Source: Parapedobacter defluvii
Lineage (GTDB): Bacteria > Bacteroidota > Bacteroidia > Sphingobacteriales > Sphingobacteriaceae
Length of the DNA: 64,000 nucleotides
Reading direction: 5' to 3'
Assembly (NCBI RefSeq): GCF_014642075.1
Contig: NZ_BMIK01000012.1
Coordinates: 1 to 64,000 of the forward strand
Part shown: positions 36,576 through 45,970 of the stretch, piece by piece
Layout of the letters: each line of letters starts with the position of its first letter
How positions within the stretch are numbered: the first letter of the stretch is position 1
Translations under genes and position numbers: made by a program
The notes under the pieces: generated by a model
Told to the model about the DNA's origin: nothing
The model's database searches: none
What the model saw: only the letters and a program-made list of their open reading frames with translations

Positions 36576-37820
36576 TTGGACTTATTTGATAAAATCGCAA
36601 AAAATTTCGGGCCAATCGGGCAACACTATGAATGGTCACACGGCTATTTTTCATTTCCAAAACTGGAAGGGGAAATAGCACCCCGCATGCTATTCCAGGG
36701 AAAGGAACATCTGGTTTGGAGCCTGAATAACTACCTCGGACTGGCAAACCACCCGGAAATAAGAGAGGTGGACGCACAAGCAGCGGCAGATTACGGATTA
36801 GCCTACCCCATGGGCGCTCGGATGATGTCCGGAAACAGCATACACCACGAAGAGCTGGAACAGGATCTGGCTACCTTCGTCGGTAAAGAGGACGCATTCT
36901 TGCTCAATTACGGTTATCAGGGGATGGTCTCTATCATTGATGCCTTGTTAGACCGTAACGATGTGGTAGTTTACGATGCCGAATCACACGCTTGCATCGT
37001 AGACGGTGTGCGGTTGCATCTGGGGAAGCGTTTTGTCTATCGGCATAACGATATTGAAAGCTGTGAAAAACAGCTGGCAAGGGCCAGCAAATTAGCCAAT
37101 GCCAACGGCGGGTCGGTTCTACTGATCACAGAAGGTGTTTTCGGAATGTCCGGTGCCCAGGGGCACCTGAAAAAGATTGCTGCGTTGAAGAAGCAATATG
37201 GATTCCGGATGCTGGTAGATGATGCCCACGGATTTGGTACCATGGGCCCAACGGGGGCCGGTACCCACGAAGCCCAGGATTGTGTAGAAGATATTGACAT
37301 ATATTTCGGGACATTTGCGAAATCAATGGCCGGGATCGGTGCATTTGTGGCTTCCACCCGGGAAGTAATTACCTACCTGCGATATAACATGCGCTCCCAG
37401 ACATTTGCAAAGTCACTGCCCATGCCGATGGTAATCGGATTAAAAAAGCGGTTTGAATTGTTAAAAAACAGTCCTGAATTACGGGAGAAGCTGTGGAACA
37501 TCGCACTGACTTTGCAAAAAGGGCTCACTGAGCGCGGGTTTGACATTGGGGCTACCAATACCATGGTGACCCCCGTATTCCTTAAGGGTGATCTTAACGA
37601 AGCAACGGCCCTCACGCGCGATTTAAGAGAAATACACGGTGTATTTTGTTCCATTGTGGTATATCCTGTTATACCCAAAGGGCTCATCGAGCTAAGACTC
37701 ATCCCCACGGCCGTCCATACGGCAGAAGATGTTGCATATACATTGGACGCCTTTACCGCCATCAGCGAAAAATTGCAAGCAGGTTATTATAAACAGGCGG
37801 TTTCTTTACAATCGGAATAG
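36576..37820 (+). CDS. PLP-dependent alpha-oxoamine synthase (serine palmitoyltransferase-like)
   Basis: 414 aa fold-type I PLP enzyme. NNYLGLANHPE, AYPMGARMMSGNS, VDDAHGFGTMGP and the PLP lysine region TFAKSMAGIGAF are typical of the group with KBL, BioF and serine palmitoyltransferase. Bacteroidota members make the first sphingolipid or sulfonolipid base from an acyl-CoA or acyl-ACP and an amino acid; the amino-acid choice cannot be read here. The start is a TTG: the frame is closed by a stop at 36564 and no ATG lies between. It has its own promoter and terminator. Confidence 0.85.
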   Translation: MDLFDKIAKNFGPIGQHYEWSHGYFSFPKLEGEIAPRMLFQGKEHLVWSLNNYLGLANHPEIREVDAQAAADYGLAYPMGARMMSGNSIHHEELEQDLATFVGKEDAFLLNYGYQGMVSIIDALLDRNDVVVYDAESHACIVDGVRLHLGKRFVYRHNDIESCEKQLARASKLANANGGSVLLITEGVFGMSGAQGHLKKIAALKKQYGFRMLVDDAHGFGTMGPTGAGTHEAQDCVEDIDIYFGTFAKSMAGIGAFVASTREVITYLRYNMRSQTFAKSLPMPMVIGLKKRFELLKNSPELREKLWNIALTLQKGLTERGFDIGATNTMVTPVFLKGDLNEATALTRDLREIHGVFCSIVVYPVIPKGLIELRLIPTAVHTAEDVAYTLDAFTAISEKLQAGYYKQAVSLQSE

Positions 37821-37848
37821 TTTAAATCTATATAATCACAAAAAAGGG

Positions 37849-37886
37849 GTCAAAAAGCGATTTTATAAGCTTTTTGACTCTTTTTG
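37849..37886 (+). terminator. Terminator after the alpha-oxoamine synthase gene
   Basis: Perfect 10-bp stem GTCAAAAAGC (37849-37858) and GCTTTTTGAC (37869-37878), followed by a T-rich tract. Confidence 0.85.
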
Positions 37887-38105
37887 TTTTGTTGGTTGAT
37901 TTTTAAGTTATTTTATTGTAAATCAGTTAGATATAGTCTTTATCGCACTGTCCGTTGTATGGATGTGGTGTTGATTGTGGAAAAAAAAGTGCATTTAGAG
38001 CTTGTTTTGCGCGTTTTTTAGTTTTTTTTTCCGAAAAAAGATTCTACTTTTAACGCACTGTAGATTATTAACTTAATTAAATTTTAAACTAAAGGAGTAT
38101 TTATT

Positions 38106-38291
38106 ATGGCAAGTATTCAAAAATTCAATGAGCTTAAAAGCTTGATCGAGGGATTAGATGGGGATGCTGACAAATTCTTCAACAAAGGCAATAACGCTGC
38201 CGGAACACGGGTACGGAAAGGCTTACAGGATGTGAAAAACCTGGCACAGGCAATTCGCTTGGAAATCCAAGAAGCAAAAAACGCGAAATAG
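38106..38291 (+). CDS. Histone H1-like nucleoid protein (Hc1 type)
   Basis: 61 aa. FNELKSLIEGLDGDADKFF followed by KGNNAAGTRVRKGLQDVKNL matches the short Bacteroidota histone H1-like (Hc1) proteins. Small and helical, lacking the long Lys/Ala tail of eukaryotic H1. A clear ribosome-binding site (aaaggag) lies 8 bp before the ATG, which is rare in this phylum and suggests high expression. The 285-bp upstream region is T-rich, with TACTTTTA about 60 bp before the gene, similar to the box before mraZ. Confidence 0.85.
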   Translation: MASIQKFNELKSLIEGLDGDADKFFNKGNNAAGTRVRKGLQDVKNLAQAIRLEIQEAKNAK

Positions 38292-38324
38292 GCATAACCG
38301 TAACGATACGTCAAACGTTCGTTG

Positions 38325-38353
38325 AGCCCTGGTAACCTCCGGGGCTTTTTTAT
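38325..38353 (+). terminator. Terminator after the Hc1-like gene
   Basis: Stem AGCCC (38325-38329) with GGGCT (38342-38346), followed by a run of T. Confidence 0.7.
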
Positions 38354-38400
38354 TTTTTGTCGAATAAAATATATAGCTTAGTATTCCAATTACTTGTGCC

Positions 38401-39336
38401 ATGTTGAATTATGGGAAAGTGCTGTTGTTATTCATTGCCTGTTTGCCGATGCGGGTGATGGCACAACAACATCCCCATTATACCATGTACATGGCCAACA
38501 ATTTTGTACTTAACCCTGCTTTGGCAGGGATCGAATCTTATACGGACCTTAAATTAGCAGCCCGTTCACAATGGACAGGCATCGCCGATGCACCCAAAAC
38601 CATATATGCTACCGTTAATTCTCCGTTGAATGCGCAGGATCCCAGAAAGAATAGGATTGGGATTGGCGGCAAGGTCATTGCGGATCAGACCGGTCCGATT
38701 TCACTTTCTTCGGCTGAGCTGAACGGTGCTTATCACCTGCCTCTGAATCAAACATATCGGCTGTCTTTCGGAGTGGGCGCAGGGGTGAATTATCACCGGC
38801 TTGATGTTCAAAAAGTGCAATTAGACGACCCAAGCGATCCCTTATATAACCAAGGTGATTTTAAGCAATTAACACCCGCGGTAAGTGCCGGATTGTGGTT
38901 TTATTCGGAGGACGTATATGTGGGTATCTCCGTCCAAAATTTGCTGGAAAATGATTTTGGCTTTTCAGAGACTGAAAATTTACGAATGCCCATACGTCGA
39001 CATTATTTTGCAACCGCAGGCTATCGGTTTGCATTTAGCGATTTTTATCTGACCCCATCGGCGATGCTGAAATTTGTGTCTCCTGCACCCATGGCTTACG
39101 ATGTCAATCTTAAAGGGCAGTTTTCGGATACATTCTGGGCGGGTCTTACGTGGCGACACCGTAACGGTGTAGCCGCAATGGCCGGATTTTTCATTAGCTC
39201 GACGTTGAATGTGGCATATGCCTACGATTTTGTTGACGCCGATCTACGCAGGCATTCGATGGGGTCACACGAAATCATTCTGGGAATTAATATAAATAAT
39301 CAATGGGGGCCGAAATGCCCGACAATCGTATGGTAA
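38401..39336 (+). CDS. PorP/SprF family type IX secretion outer-membrane protein
   Basis: 311 aa. Signal peptide to about residue 21 (MRVMAQQ), then the family start PHYTMYMANNFVLNPALAGIE and QWTGIADAPKT, followed by a beta-barrel with GIGGKVIADQTGP and an aromatic C-terminal region. PorP/SprF proteins work with type B CHU_C adhesins exported by the type IX system; the next gene is exactly such a protein. Confidence 0.93.
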   Translation: MLNYGKVLLLFIACLPMRVMAQQHPHYTMYMANNFVLNPALAGIESYTDLKLAARSQWTGIADAPKTIYATVNSPLNAQDPRKNRIGIGGKVIADQTGPISLSSAELNGAYHLPLNQTYRLSFGVGAGVNYHRLDVQKVQLDDPSDPLYNQGDFKQLTPAVSAGLWFYSEDVYVGISVQNLLENDFGFSETENLRMPIRRHYFATAGYRFAFSDFYLTPSAMLKFVSPAPMAYDVNLKGQFSDTFWAGLTWRHRNGVAAMAGFFISSTLNVAYAYDFVDADLRRHSMGSHEIILGININNQWGPKCPTIVW

Positions 39337-39338
39337 AC

Positions 39339-39407
39339 CAATGAAACCTGCATGAGCTGCCGTTCAAAAAAAGGATACGAATAAATCCGCTCATGCAAGT
39401 TTCATTG
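39339..39407 (+). repeat. 19-bp inverted repeat between porP/sprF-like and CHU_C genes
   Basis: Left arm 39339-39357 and right arm 39389-39407 are complementary over 19 bp with one mismatch, around a 31-nt loop. No T-tract follows, so it is not a standard terminator. It may stabilise the upstream message or attenuate read-through. Confidence 0.75.
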
Positions 39408-39441
39408 CTACTTAAAAGCAAGTTATTCAAATAAAAAAAGC

Positions 39442-41415
39442 ATGATCTCTAATTACCTTACGGGAATAGGTGGTCTGATCGCGGCTCTGTTTATCAGTTT
39501 GACTGGATATGCACAAAGCGGTTCAGTGGGTGATCCGATTATCAACATTACCTTTGGAACGGCAACAGATCCGAATTTCGGTGGAGGAACCACGACGTAT
39601 TTCCACAATCAGACCAGCGAACTGAATGATGGTGAATACCGGCTGGGTAGCAATATCAATCAGGGCCGCACGGGTTGGCATAATCTCCGTGACCATACAA
39701 ATGGGCAGGGTGAAGGCATGATGCTGATTGTGAATGCCAGTTACGATGCGGGAGAGTTTTATCGCATTCGTGTATCGGGATTGTGCCAAGATACCCGCTT
39801 CCGGTTTAGCGCGTGGATTGCAAATGCAAACCGTGCAGAGGAATGTGATGGAAATCCGATACCCCCGAATGTACGGTTTGTTGTTGAAGATCTGAATGGC
39901 AATGTGGTAAGTTCACCTTATGCCACAGGGAACATACAGGCTACGTCTTCCCCATTATGGCAGCAGTACGGCTTTGAATTCGATACGGGAAACCAATCCG
40001 AGTTCGACCTGGTACTTATCAATGACAATCCGGGTGGCTGTGGCAATGATCTCGCTATCGATGATATCCAGTTCAGGCCCTATGGTCCACAGCTCTCGTT
40101 AATCATGGATGAGACCTTTAGGCAAGCGGATACCTTGTTTTTCTGCGAAGATGACGTCTCGCCGATTACGCTCAGTGCCAAAATCATTTCCGACGACAGC
40201 TATGCAACGGCTCCTGCGTACCAATGGCAGACCCGGCAGGAGGGACAGGTATCGTGGATAGATATGCCCGGTAAAAATGATCCACAGCTCAGCATCACAC
40301 CCACACCTAACCAATGGTACCGGCTCACCGTAGCGGCAACGACGGGTAACCTTGATAACTTGCTTTGCCGGATTTCCTCCGATTCCATTCGGCTTGCACG
40401 GATTGTGCCGCAGGCAGATATTGCCGATATAGAAATGCCGGGGCCGATATGCGACGATAGTTCCATCCAGTTGGATCCACCTGAATATACAGGAGCTGGT
40501 CCCCTCACTTATCAATGGCTCTTGGATGATGGCAACGGGGTGAGTGAGTTGCCGGGAGCCACGTCAACTGACTATGAGTTCCAAGCCCGTGCAGCAGGCA
40601 CTGTCCGATTGTTGCGGCAAGCCGTTAATGGCTGTGGTGACCCCTTCATCACACATATTTTCGAGGTTGAGGTGACGGAAACCATTCATACTGCCCTTAC
40701 GCTGCCCCAAGATGTGATCTGTGTGGATGACGGATTCTTATTGCTTTCCGGTGGGATCCTTATCAATAGCGATGGTGAAGGTGTCTACAGTGGCAATGGG
40801 GTTGTTGATGGCCGTTTCTACCCGACTTTGGCAGGTGTCGGTGAGCATGCGATTACCTTTTCGCCGCCACCGGGCACATTATGTGCGGTCCCCTCACAGG
40901 CGACCATCACCGTGTTAGACTCGATATACCTTGAGCCAATGGCAGAGATCGTACTATTGCGAGGCCAACACATTACGCTGCGCGCTCAAACTGATGCGTC
41001 ACAATTCCGTTGGAGCAACGAGCCCGGACTGGATAATTATCATATCCAAAACCCGGTTGCATCTCCCGATGAAACCACAACCTACACGCTTACCGCAGCG
41101 AATTCTGCTGGATGCGAGAAGACAGTCAACGTCACGGTTACCGTGTTGAAAGACCTCAGCGTGCCCAATAGTTTTACTCCCAATGGCGATGGGTTCAACG
41201 ATACCTGGCAAATCAACGGACTGGAGGAATATCCCAACGTTGTTATTCAGGTGTTTAATAGATGGGGGACCCTGGTGTTTTCGTCAAAAGGCTATTCGAT
41301 ACCATGGGACGGCTCTTTCAATGGTGCCCCACTGCCGGTGGCCACCTATTATTATACGCTGTCATCCGATGTGTTGCCGCGGCCTATATCCGGATCGATA
41401 TCCATTTTAAAGTAG
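39442..41415 (+). CDS. Secreted protein with CHU_C (gliding motility-associated) C-terminal domain
   Basis: 657 aa. Signal peptide to about residue 24 (GYAQS). N-terminal region includes a carbohydrate-binding-like beta-sandwich (GNDLAIDDIQFRPYGP at about 205), Ig-like or PKD-like segments follow, and the last 90 residues are the type B sorting domain (SVPNSFTPNGDGFNDTW, then VFNRWGTLVF and PVATYYYTL). Exported by the type IX secretion system to the cell surface; pairs with the PorP/SprF protein just upstream. Confidence 0.92.
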   Translation: MISNYLTGIGGLIAALFISLTGYAQSGSVGDPIINITFGTATDPNFGGGTTTYFHNQTSELNDGEYRLGSNINQGRTGWHNLRDHTNGQGEGMMLIVNASYDAGEFYRIRVSGLCQDTRFRFSAWIANANRAEECDGNPIPPNVRFVVEDLNGNVVSSPYATGNIQATSSPLWQQYGFEFDTGNQSEFDLVLINDNPGGCGNDLAIDDIQFRPYGPQLSLIMDETFRQADTLFFCEDDVSPITLSAKIISDDSYATAPAYQWQTRQEGQVSWIDMPGKNDPQLSITPTPNQWYRLTVAATTGNLDNLLCRISSDSIRLARIVPQADIADIEMPGPICDDSSIQLDPPEYTGAGPLTYQWLLDDGNGVSELPGATSTDYEFQARAAGTVRLLRQAVNGCGDPFITHIFEVEVTETIHTALTLPQDVICVDDGFLLLSGGILINSDGEGVYSGNGVVDGRFYPTLAGVGEHAITFSPPPGTLCAVPSQATITVLDSIYLEPMAEIVLLRGQHITLRAQTDASQFRWSNEPGLDNYHIQNPVASPDETTTYTLTAANSAGCEKTVNVTVTVLKDLSVPNSFTPNGDGFNDTWQINGLEEYPNVVIQVFNRWGTLVFSSKGYSIPWDGSFNGAPLPVATYYYTLSSDVLPRPISGSISILK

Positions 41416-41471
41416 GAACTGCCTTTTCCGTTTCTGGTATTTTTTGTATTATCGCTGCAAACATACACACG

Positions 41472-42614
41472 ATGACCAATAAACGAAATAATCCGATATG
41501 GGTGATGAGTTCGGCGTTCGATACCCTTGGGTTGCCCGAACTAGTCAAGGCAACGCAATCTATTGGTGCTCAGGGCATCGATCTGTGCGTTTTCCGCCGC
41601 GATGGGACACGGCAGGATCACGTAGCCACCCATTTGGATTACGACCGCTTCACTCCTGACACGGCAATGCAACTCATCGATGAGTTTAATGCTGCAGGTT
41701 TGCGGCTATCGGTAGGGTCTTTTGAAAACCTCATCGGTGGCGATCCGGCGGAACGGATCAGGAATCAGAACCACCTGCTGAAACTGATCCGGATCGCTTA
41801 TTTGCTGGGCGGCAATGCCAACGATGTGAAGGTTGGGACATTTGTGGGTTATAACCATGAACTCGGTGCAGAAGATGGCGGGTTCCAGAAGAACCTGGAT
41901 GAGTATAAAAAGGTTTTTGCACCGATCGTCTCTTACGCAGAAGACCATGGAGTGACCATATTGTATGAAAATTGCCCGATGGAGGGATGGCGTCCAGCAT
42001 CGTATACCACTACTTATAACAATCTGCCGGGAGTATTGGCAGCCCGCAAACTCATGTATGCGCTTATTCCCAGCAAAGCACACGGCGAAATCTACGATCC
42101 TTCGCACGATGTCTGGCAGCATACAAATCCGGTTGATGTGATTGCGCAGAGTGATATCTCACGTATCCACCGCATCCATGTAAAGGCCACACGTAACCTG
42201 AAAACCCGGGCACGAATAGATTGGGGAGGCATGTACCCGATGCAGTTGGTGGATGCGGGTTTAGCGGAGCGGGCTGGCGTCGACGTGCCGAAAAGCGACT
42301 GGGACCGCCACCATTACGAGGCGATGCTACCCGGTTTCGGTGGATCAGATAGTATGGATTGGCGTGCATTTGTCGACCTGCTTTCCGATCGGGGCTTTTC
42401 CGGTCCGTATGAGATTGAAAATGAAGCAAGCAATTCAAAAGACACCGGTAATCCGGCGGCTATCATACAGGGCTTTCAAACAGCTACTGCTTTTTTAGCA
42501 CCCATGCTATGGGAGATAGATCCCCAAAAAGGGTATCAGCACCGGGATATTGCTCCGTTGTCTCAGCCTGCACTGCCCGATGTGCCGGTTGTGACCATCG
42601 ACAGGCTATCGTGA
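41472..42614 (+). CDS. Sugar phosphate isomerase/epimerase (AP endonuclease 2-like TIM barrel)
   Basis: 380 aa. WVMSSAFDTLGLPELV, GAQGIDLCVFRRDG, ILYENCPMEGW, and the metal-ligand regions EIYDPSHDVWQ and HRIHVKATRNLK fit the xylose-isomerase-like TIM-barrel family. No signal peptide with the ATG at 41472; a longer in-frame start would lie inside the CHU_C gene and is rejected. Substrate unknown. Confidence 0.85.
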   Translation: MTNKRNNPIWVMSSAFDTLGLPELVKATQSIGAQGIDLCVFRRDGTRQDHVATHLDYDRFTPDTAMQLIDEFNAAGLRLSVGSFENLIGGDPAERIRNQNHLLKLIRIAYLLGGNANDVKVGTFVGYNHELGAEDGGFQKNLDEYKKVFAPIVSYAEDHGVTILYENCPMEGWRPASYTTTYNNLPGVLAARKLMYALIPSKAHGEIYDPSHDVWQHTNPVDVIAQSDISRIHRIHVKATRNLKTRARIDWGGMYPMQLVDAGLAERAGVDVPKSDWDRHHYEAMLPGFGGSDSMDWRAFVDLLSDRGFSGPYEIENEASNSKDTGNPAAIIQGFQTATAFLAPMLWEIDPQKGYQHRDIAPLSQPALPDVPVVTIDRLS

Positions 42615-42616
42615 TA

Positions 42617-43258
42617 TCAAACGCCGGAGTGCAGGCGGAATTTTTCGATCAATTCAGCGATGTTATCGACCTGTAGCTTTTCGAAAATACGTGTTTTATA
42701 GGTGCTTACCGTAGATGTGCTGAGATTTAATGCCTTAGATACTTCCATAATGCCCATGCCCTGCACCAGGTATTTGGCAACGTCCACTTCCCGATTGGAA
42801 AGTTTATTCAGGGGGTTGTCTGCTCTAAGGACGGATTTTCCCATGGTCAGCGTGTTGTAATACAACTCTCTTACTTCCGGGCTCATGTATTTGCCCCGTT
42901 GGATAACCGCGAGTATTGCTTCTTTTAAATCGGCCTTTGACGTGTTTTTGTTTAAGTAACCTGCCGCACCAGCCTGCAGGTAACGGAGCGCATATAAGGT
43001 TTCATCATACGAAGAAAACACCAATATTTTAATGTTGGGCTGTACAACCAACACTTTTTCAATCATTTTGATGTTATTTCCGCCCGGCATATTGATGTCG
43101 AGAAGCAGTAAGTCGTACGGCCGCTCAGATAACAGTTTGATCATCTCATTAAAATCCTCGGCTTGGGTTACCTTTGCTAAAGGCAAGGCTTCCTTTACGA
43201 CGATTGATGTGCCCAGCCTAACGATGCCGTGATCATCTGCTATCAAGATCTCTGTCAT
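42617..43258 (-). CDS. NarL/LuxR-family response regulator
   Basis: 213 aa. Receiver domain (ILIADDHGIVRLG, phospho-Asp in LLLLDINMPGG, Lys in AGYLNKNTSK) and C-terminal LuxR helix-turn-helix (LSNREVDVAKYLVQG, then STSTVSTYKTRIFEKL). No kinase is next to it, so it is an orphan. A TATATTTG box lies on this strand at 43345-43352. It converges with the isomerase gene, 2 bp apart. Confidence 0.93.
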   Translation of the reverse strand: MTEILIADDHGIVRLGTSIVVKEALPLAKVTQAEDFNEMIKLLSERPYDLLLLDINMPGGNNIKMIEKVLVVQPNIKILVFSSYDETLYALRYLQAGAAGYLNKNTSKADLKEAILAVIQRGKYMSPEVRELYYNTLTMGKSVLRADNPLNKLSNREVDVAKYLVQGMGIMEVSKALNLSTSTVSTYKTRIFEKLQVDNIAELIEKFRLHSGV

Positions 43259-43623
43259 TTGTAATAAATGTTTGTCATAGACGCACCGTATTCACGGCGC
43301 TTGGTTATTTCATAAGTAATGAATGTCAACATCCACAAACTTTGCAAATATAGCGCAAAATATATTTGCATTAACCTTTTAGGTTAAATTTAATGGATTG
43401 TCGGTAAAAATATGTGCCGAACGGTTAATTTATGCGGTAGATAAATGTTACATTCGGCCGATGGACTGAAGCCTGCGTGGGTTGCTACTGAAAAAGATAC
43501 TTGCTAACTCAAACAGGCCTGTTGCCTTTTATGAACAATGATAAAAAAAAATTTGATTAAACGCTAAAAATGTCCAATTTAGGGTTTAGAAAATATTTAA
43601 TTAAAAATTTAACCTTATTGTTT
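43259..43623. other. Divergent intergenic region between LuxR-type regulator and mscL
   Basis: 365 bp, no gene. It holds back-to-back -7-like boxes, TATATTTG on the minus strand (43345-43352) and on the plus strand (43361-43368), and next to them a perfect short palindrome TTAACCT, TTT, AGGTTAA (43371-43387). This could be a shared control site for both genes. Confidence 0.55.
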
Positions 43624-44034
43624 ATGGGATTTTTAAAGGAGTTTAAGGAGTTTGCCATGCGCGGAAGCGTAGTCGATCTCGCCGTGGGTGTGGTTATCGG
43701 CGGAGCCTTTGGCAAAATCGTCACCTCATTGGTAGATGATATCATCATGCCTCCTATCGGATATCTGACCGGGGGAATCGATTTCTCGCAGATGCGATAT
43801 GTGATCCAGCCCGGAGACGAGGCAAGTGGTGCGGCTGAGGTTGCGATCGCTTATGGAAACTTCATCAACGTCGTTATCCAATTTATCATTGTCGCTTTCT
43901 GTATCTTCTTGGTGATAAAAGGGATCAATGCACTGAAGCGGAAAGAAGAAGAAGTTCCGGCAGCTCCGCCAGCGCCCTCAAACGAGGAAGTGTTGCTGAC
44001 AGAAATCAGGGACTTACTCCGAACAAAACAGTAA
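43624..44034 (+). CDS. mscL: Large-conductance mechanosensitive channel MscL
   Basis: 136 aa, two membrane helices. [21 protein letters not shown] and the pore-lining [21 protein letters not shown] are hallmark MscL; the C-terminal helix ends in [10 protein letters not shown] use the ATG at 43624, which gives the canonical N-terminal S1 helix; an ATG 54 bp upstream would add a hydrophobic tail not seen in the family. Releases solutes under osmotic downshock. Confidence 0.95.
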   Translation: MGFLKEFKEFAMRGSVVDLAVGVVIGGAFGKIVTSLVDDIIMPPIGYLTGGIDFSQMRYVIQPGDEASGAAEVAIAYGNFINVVIQFIIVAFCIFLVIKGINALKRKEEEVPAAPPAPSNEEVLLTEIRDLLRTKQ

Positions 44035-44044
44035 TAAAAACATG

Positions 44045-44066
44045 GGCGCCCCACGGCGCCTTTTTT
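44045..44066 (+). terminator. Terminator after mscL
   Basis: Perfect GGCGCC (44045-44050) and GGCGCC (44055-44060) stem with a 4-nt loop and six T. It lies between the convergent mscL and ChaN-like genes. Confidence 0.9.
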
Positions 44067-44067
44067 A

Positions 44068-44946
44068 TTAAAAGGTCTTAGCGATATCCGGACGGGTGAG
44101 AATGACAAAATGCGCCAAATGGCTGAAGGCGGCCCAGTCCGGATCAGGAAACGAATCGTGTGGGAAACAGGAGATGTTGGATACAGTCATGCGCCGAGCA
44201 TAGTTATGCAATTGGGCAATGGTGCCCAGTTGTTCATCGCTGTGAAAACGGCCGTTTAGGTGCAGGATTTTTTTTACCGACTTCTTTTTTGCCAATTTGC
44301 TGATCCGATAAGCCATAGTGGCATCCCATAAATTCTGGCTTTGGTATATTTTTAGATTGCCCATCCCTTCATGACCGCCCATGAGGCCTGCGAATTTGTC
44401 AAAGTAGGCGCCGGTCAGGGTGTCTATCGGAAGGGGAGCAAGCAAGGATCTGGCGGATTTATCCAATGCCTGGAGGCTTTCCAGGCCTTCGCGGGTTACC
44501 CGGTTGGTATAACGGCTCGGTGCATTTGCCGCCAGTACCGGCAAATGATGCGTTTTGGCATACTCGACCATCGGACGGTAATCCGTATAGTTGTTCCATA
44601 GCACAGCGTCTTTTGAGAGGTTGCGCTCGGTAACGATATTGGATAGGTATTCATCCAATACCAGTTGATCATCACTGACAAACATTTCCATAGAAAGTGC
44701 TATCCCTTCGTAGCGTTCATCCATTGCCTTCAACAGTTCGTATTCCAGTACATGAGCCACAGAATCGTTGTGCTCTTCGCCGAAGAATACAACATCGGTA
44801 TTTTGTAAGGCATCTGTCAGTTGCTGCAAGGTAATTTCCCGTTGCGCGCGGGTGTCGTATATGCGATATAAGGCACTGTCTAGTTGAAAGGCGAGCGCTG
44901 CTGAAGGCAACAGACCGATCAAGCAGCAAAACATCCATTTTGTCAT
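44068..44946 (-). CDS. ChaN-like (DUF399) exported protein
   Basis: 292 aa with a signal peptide (LLPSAALA) and the ChaN/Tiki-like core: VVFFGEEHNDSVAHVLEYELL, the conserved NAPSRYTNRVTREGL, and LNGRFHSDEQLG. ChaN proteins bind heme at the outer membrane in some bacteria; here there is no lipobox Cys and no heme-uptake neighbour, so the role is open. Confidence 0.85.
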   Translation of the reverse strand: MTKWMFCCLIGLLPSAALAFQLDSALYRIYDTRAQREITLQQLTDALQNTDVVFFGEEHNDSVAHVLEYELLKAMDERYEGIALSMEMFVSDDQLVLDEYLSNIVTERNLSKDAVLWNNYTDYRPMVEYAKTHHLPVLAANAPSRYTNRVTREGLESLQALDKSARSLLAPLPIDTLTGAYFDKFAGLMGGHEGMGNLKIYQSQNLWDATMAYRISKLAKKKSVKKILHLNGRFHSDEQLGTIAQLHNYARRMTVSNISCFPHDSFPDPDWAAFSHLAHFVILTRPDIAKTF

Positions 44947-45005
44947 GTTGCGAATATACAGCTTTTCGGAGGCTTGGTGTCATGTGAAAAAATATCAATG
45001 ATAAA

Positions 45006-45037
45006 TTTGATATTTATCTGATTAACCTGTACATTTG
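45006..45037 (+). promoter_or_regulatory. rpmH promoter
   Basis: TTTG (45006-45009), 20 bp, TACATTTG (45030-45037); perfect fit to the Bacteroidota consensus, 43 bp before the rpmH ATG. Confidence 0.8.
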
Positions 45038-45079
45038 CGCTCTCATTTTCGAGGGTTATTACTAAAGATATTAAGCGTC

Positions 45080-45238
45080 ATGAAGAGAACATTTCAGCCG
45101 TCGCTACGGAAAAGAAGAAATAAGCATGGGTTCAGAGAGCGCATGAGCACCGCAAATGGCCGCCGGGTATTGGCTGCAAGGCGCGCGAAAGGCCGCAAGC
45201 GTTTGACCGTATCGGACGAAGGCCGTCACAAAGCCTAA
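45080..45238 (+). CDS. rpmH: 50S ribosomal protein L34
   Basis: 52 aa, basic. [20 protein letters not shown] and [14 protein letters not shown] are diagnostic. A longer in-frame start at 45035 overlaps the promoter and is rejected. First gene of rpmH-rnpA-yidD-tsaB. Confidence 0.97.
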   Translation: MKRTFQPSLRKRRNKHGFRERMSTANGRRVLAARRAKGRKRLTVSDEGRHKA

Positions 45239-45300
45239 TTTCCGCATTACCGGTGACTGCTTGCGTCCGGAGCCTTCAACCGGTTTCGGATAGGTCATCG

Positions 45301-45687
45301 ATGATGAAAAAGCATACATTTCCAAAAGAAGAACGATTGTGTAGTAAAAGGCTGATCGATAGCCTTTTCCGGGATGGTTCTTCTTTTTTCATTTATCCCT
45401 ATCGGATTACATACCTCCGCGTGGAAGGATTGCAACCCCCTGTTCAGGTATTGCTCTCGGTATCCAAGCGACGGTTTCGTCATGCGGTGCATCGGAACCT
45501 ACTGAAACGCCGCATGCGGGAAGCCTATCGTCTCCAGAAAAATGAACGGTTGTATCCGGTTTTTGAAAGCCAGCCTTTGGGGCTAGTTTTGGCCATACAA
45601 TACGTGGGAAAGGAAGTGCTCGATTATGCATTCCTGTATAAACGGATGACCGATGTATTGAAAAGACTGGAGGAAGAAATGCAATGA
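45301..45687 (+). CDS. rnpA: Ribonuclease P protein component
   Basis: 128 aa basic protein that assists the RNase P RNA in 5' tRNA maturation. The RNR signature region [14 protein letters not shown] (about 63-76) and the start [17 protein letters not shown] are present. Start at the first of two adjacent ATGs. Overlaps yidD by 4 bp. Confidence 0.93.
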   Translation: MMKKHTFPKEERLCSKRLIDSLFRDGSSFFIYPYRITYLRVEGLQPPVQVLLSVSKRRFRHAVHRNLLKRRMREAYRLQKNERLYPVFESQPLGLVLAIQYVGKEVLDYAFLYKRMTDVLKRLEEEMQ

Positions 45688-45938
45688 ATCCGCTACGGTT
45701 TGTCTGGAAAAAAATAATCGGACCTGCGTTAGGAGGTGTCTTTCTGGTGTTGATCCGGGCATATCAGCTGTTATTGTCGCCTATGCTCGGTGCCTCCTGC
45801 CGTTATACACCCACCTGCTCACAATATGCCGTAGAAGCTATTCGCAAATATGGCCCGTTCAAAGGTGGGTGGCTTGCCATAAAACGGATTGCCCGCTGTC
45901 ATCCCTGGGGAGGGCATGGTCATGATCCAGTTCCCTAA
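45684..45938 (+). CDS. yidD: Membrane protein insertion efficiency factor YidD
   Basis: 84 aa. Amphipathic start, then [34 protein letters not shown] and [13 protein letters not shown], all hallmarks of YidD. Start overlaps the rnpA stop (ATGA). The usual neighbour yidC is not in the window. Confidence 0.96.
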   Translation: MNPLRFVWKKIIGPALGGVFLVLIRAYQLLLSPMLGASCRYTPTCSQYAVEAIRKYGPFKGGWLAIKRIARCHPWGGHGHDPVP

Positions 45939-45970
45939 CTCCGCAAAATTCATTACTTTCGCATTCAGCT

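Noticed and set aside
41262-41471. Longer N-terminus for the sugar-phosphate isomerase
   Set aside because: It lies within the CHU_C coding region and adds residues unlike the family.
45006-45938. Chromosome origin near rpmH-rnpA
   Set aside because: No dnaA or dnaN and no cluster of DnaA boxes here; in this phylum these genes do not mark the origin reliably.
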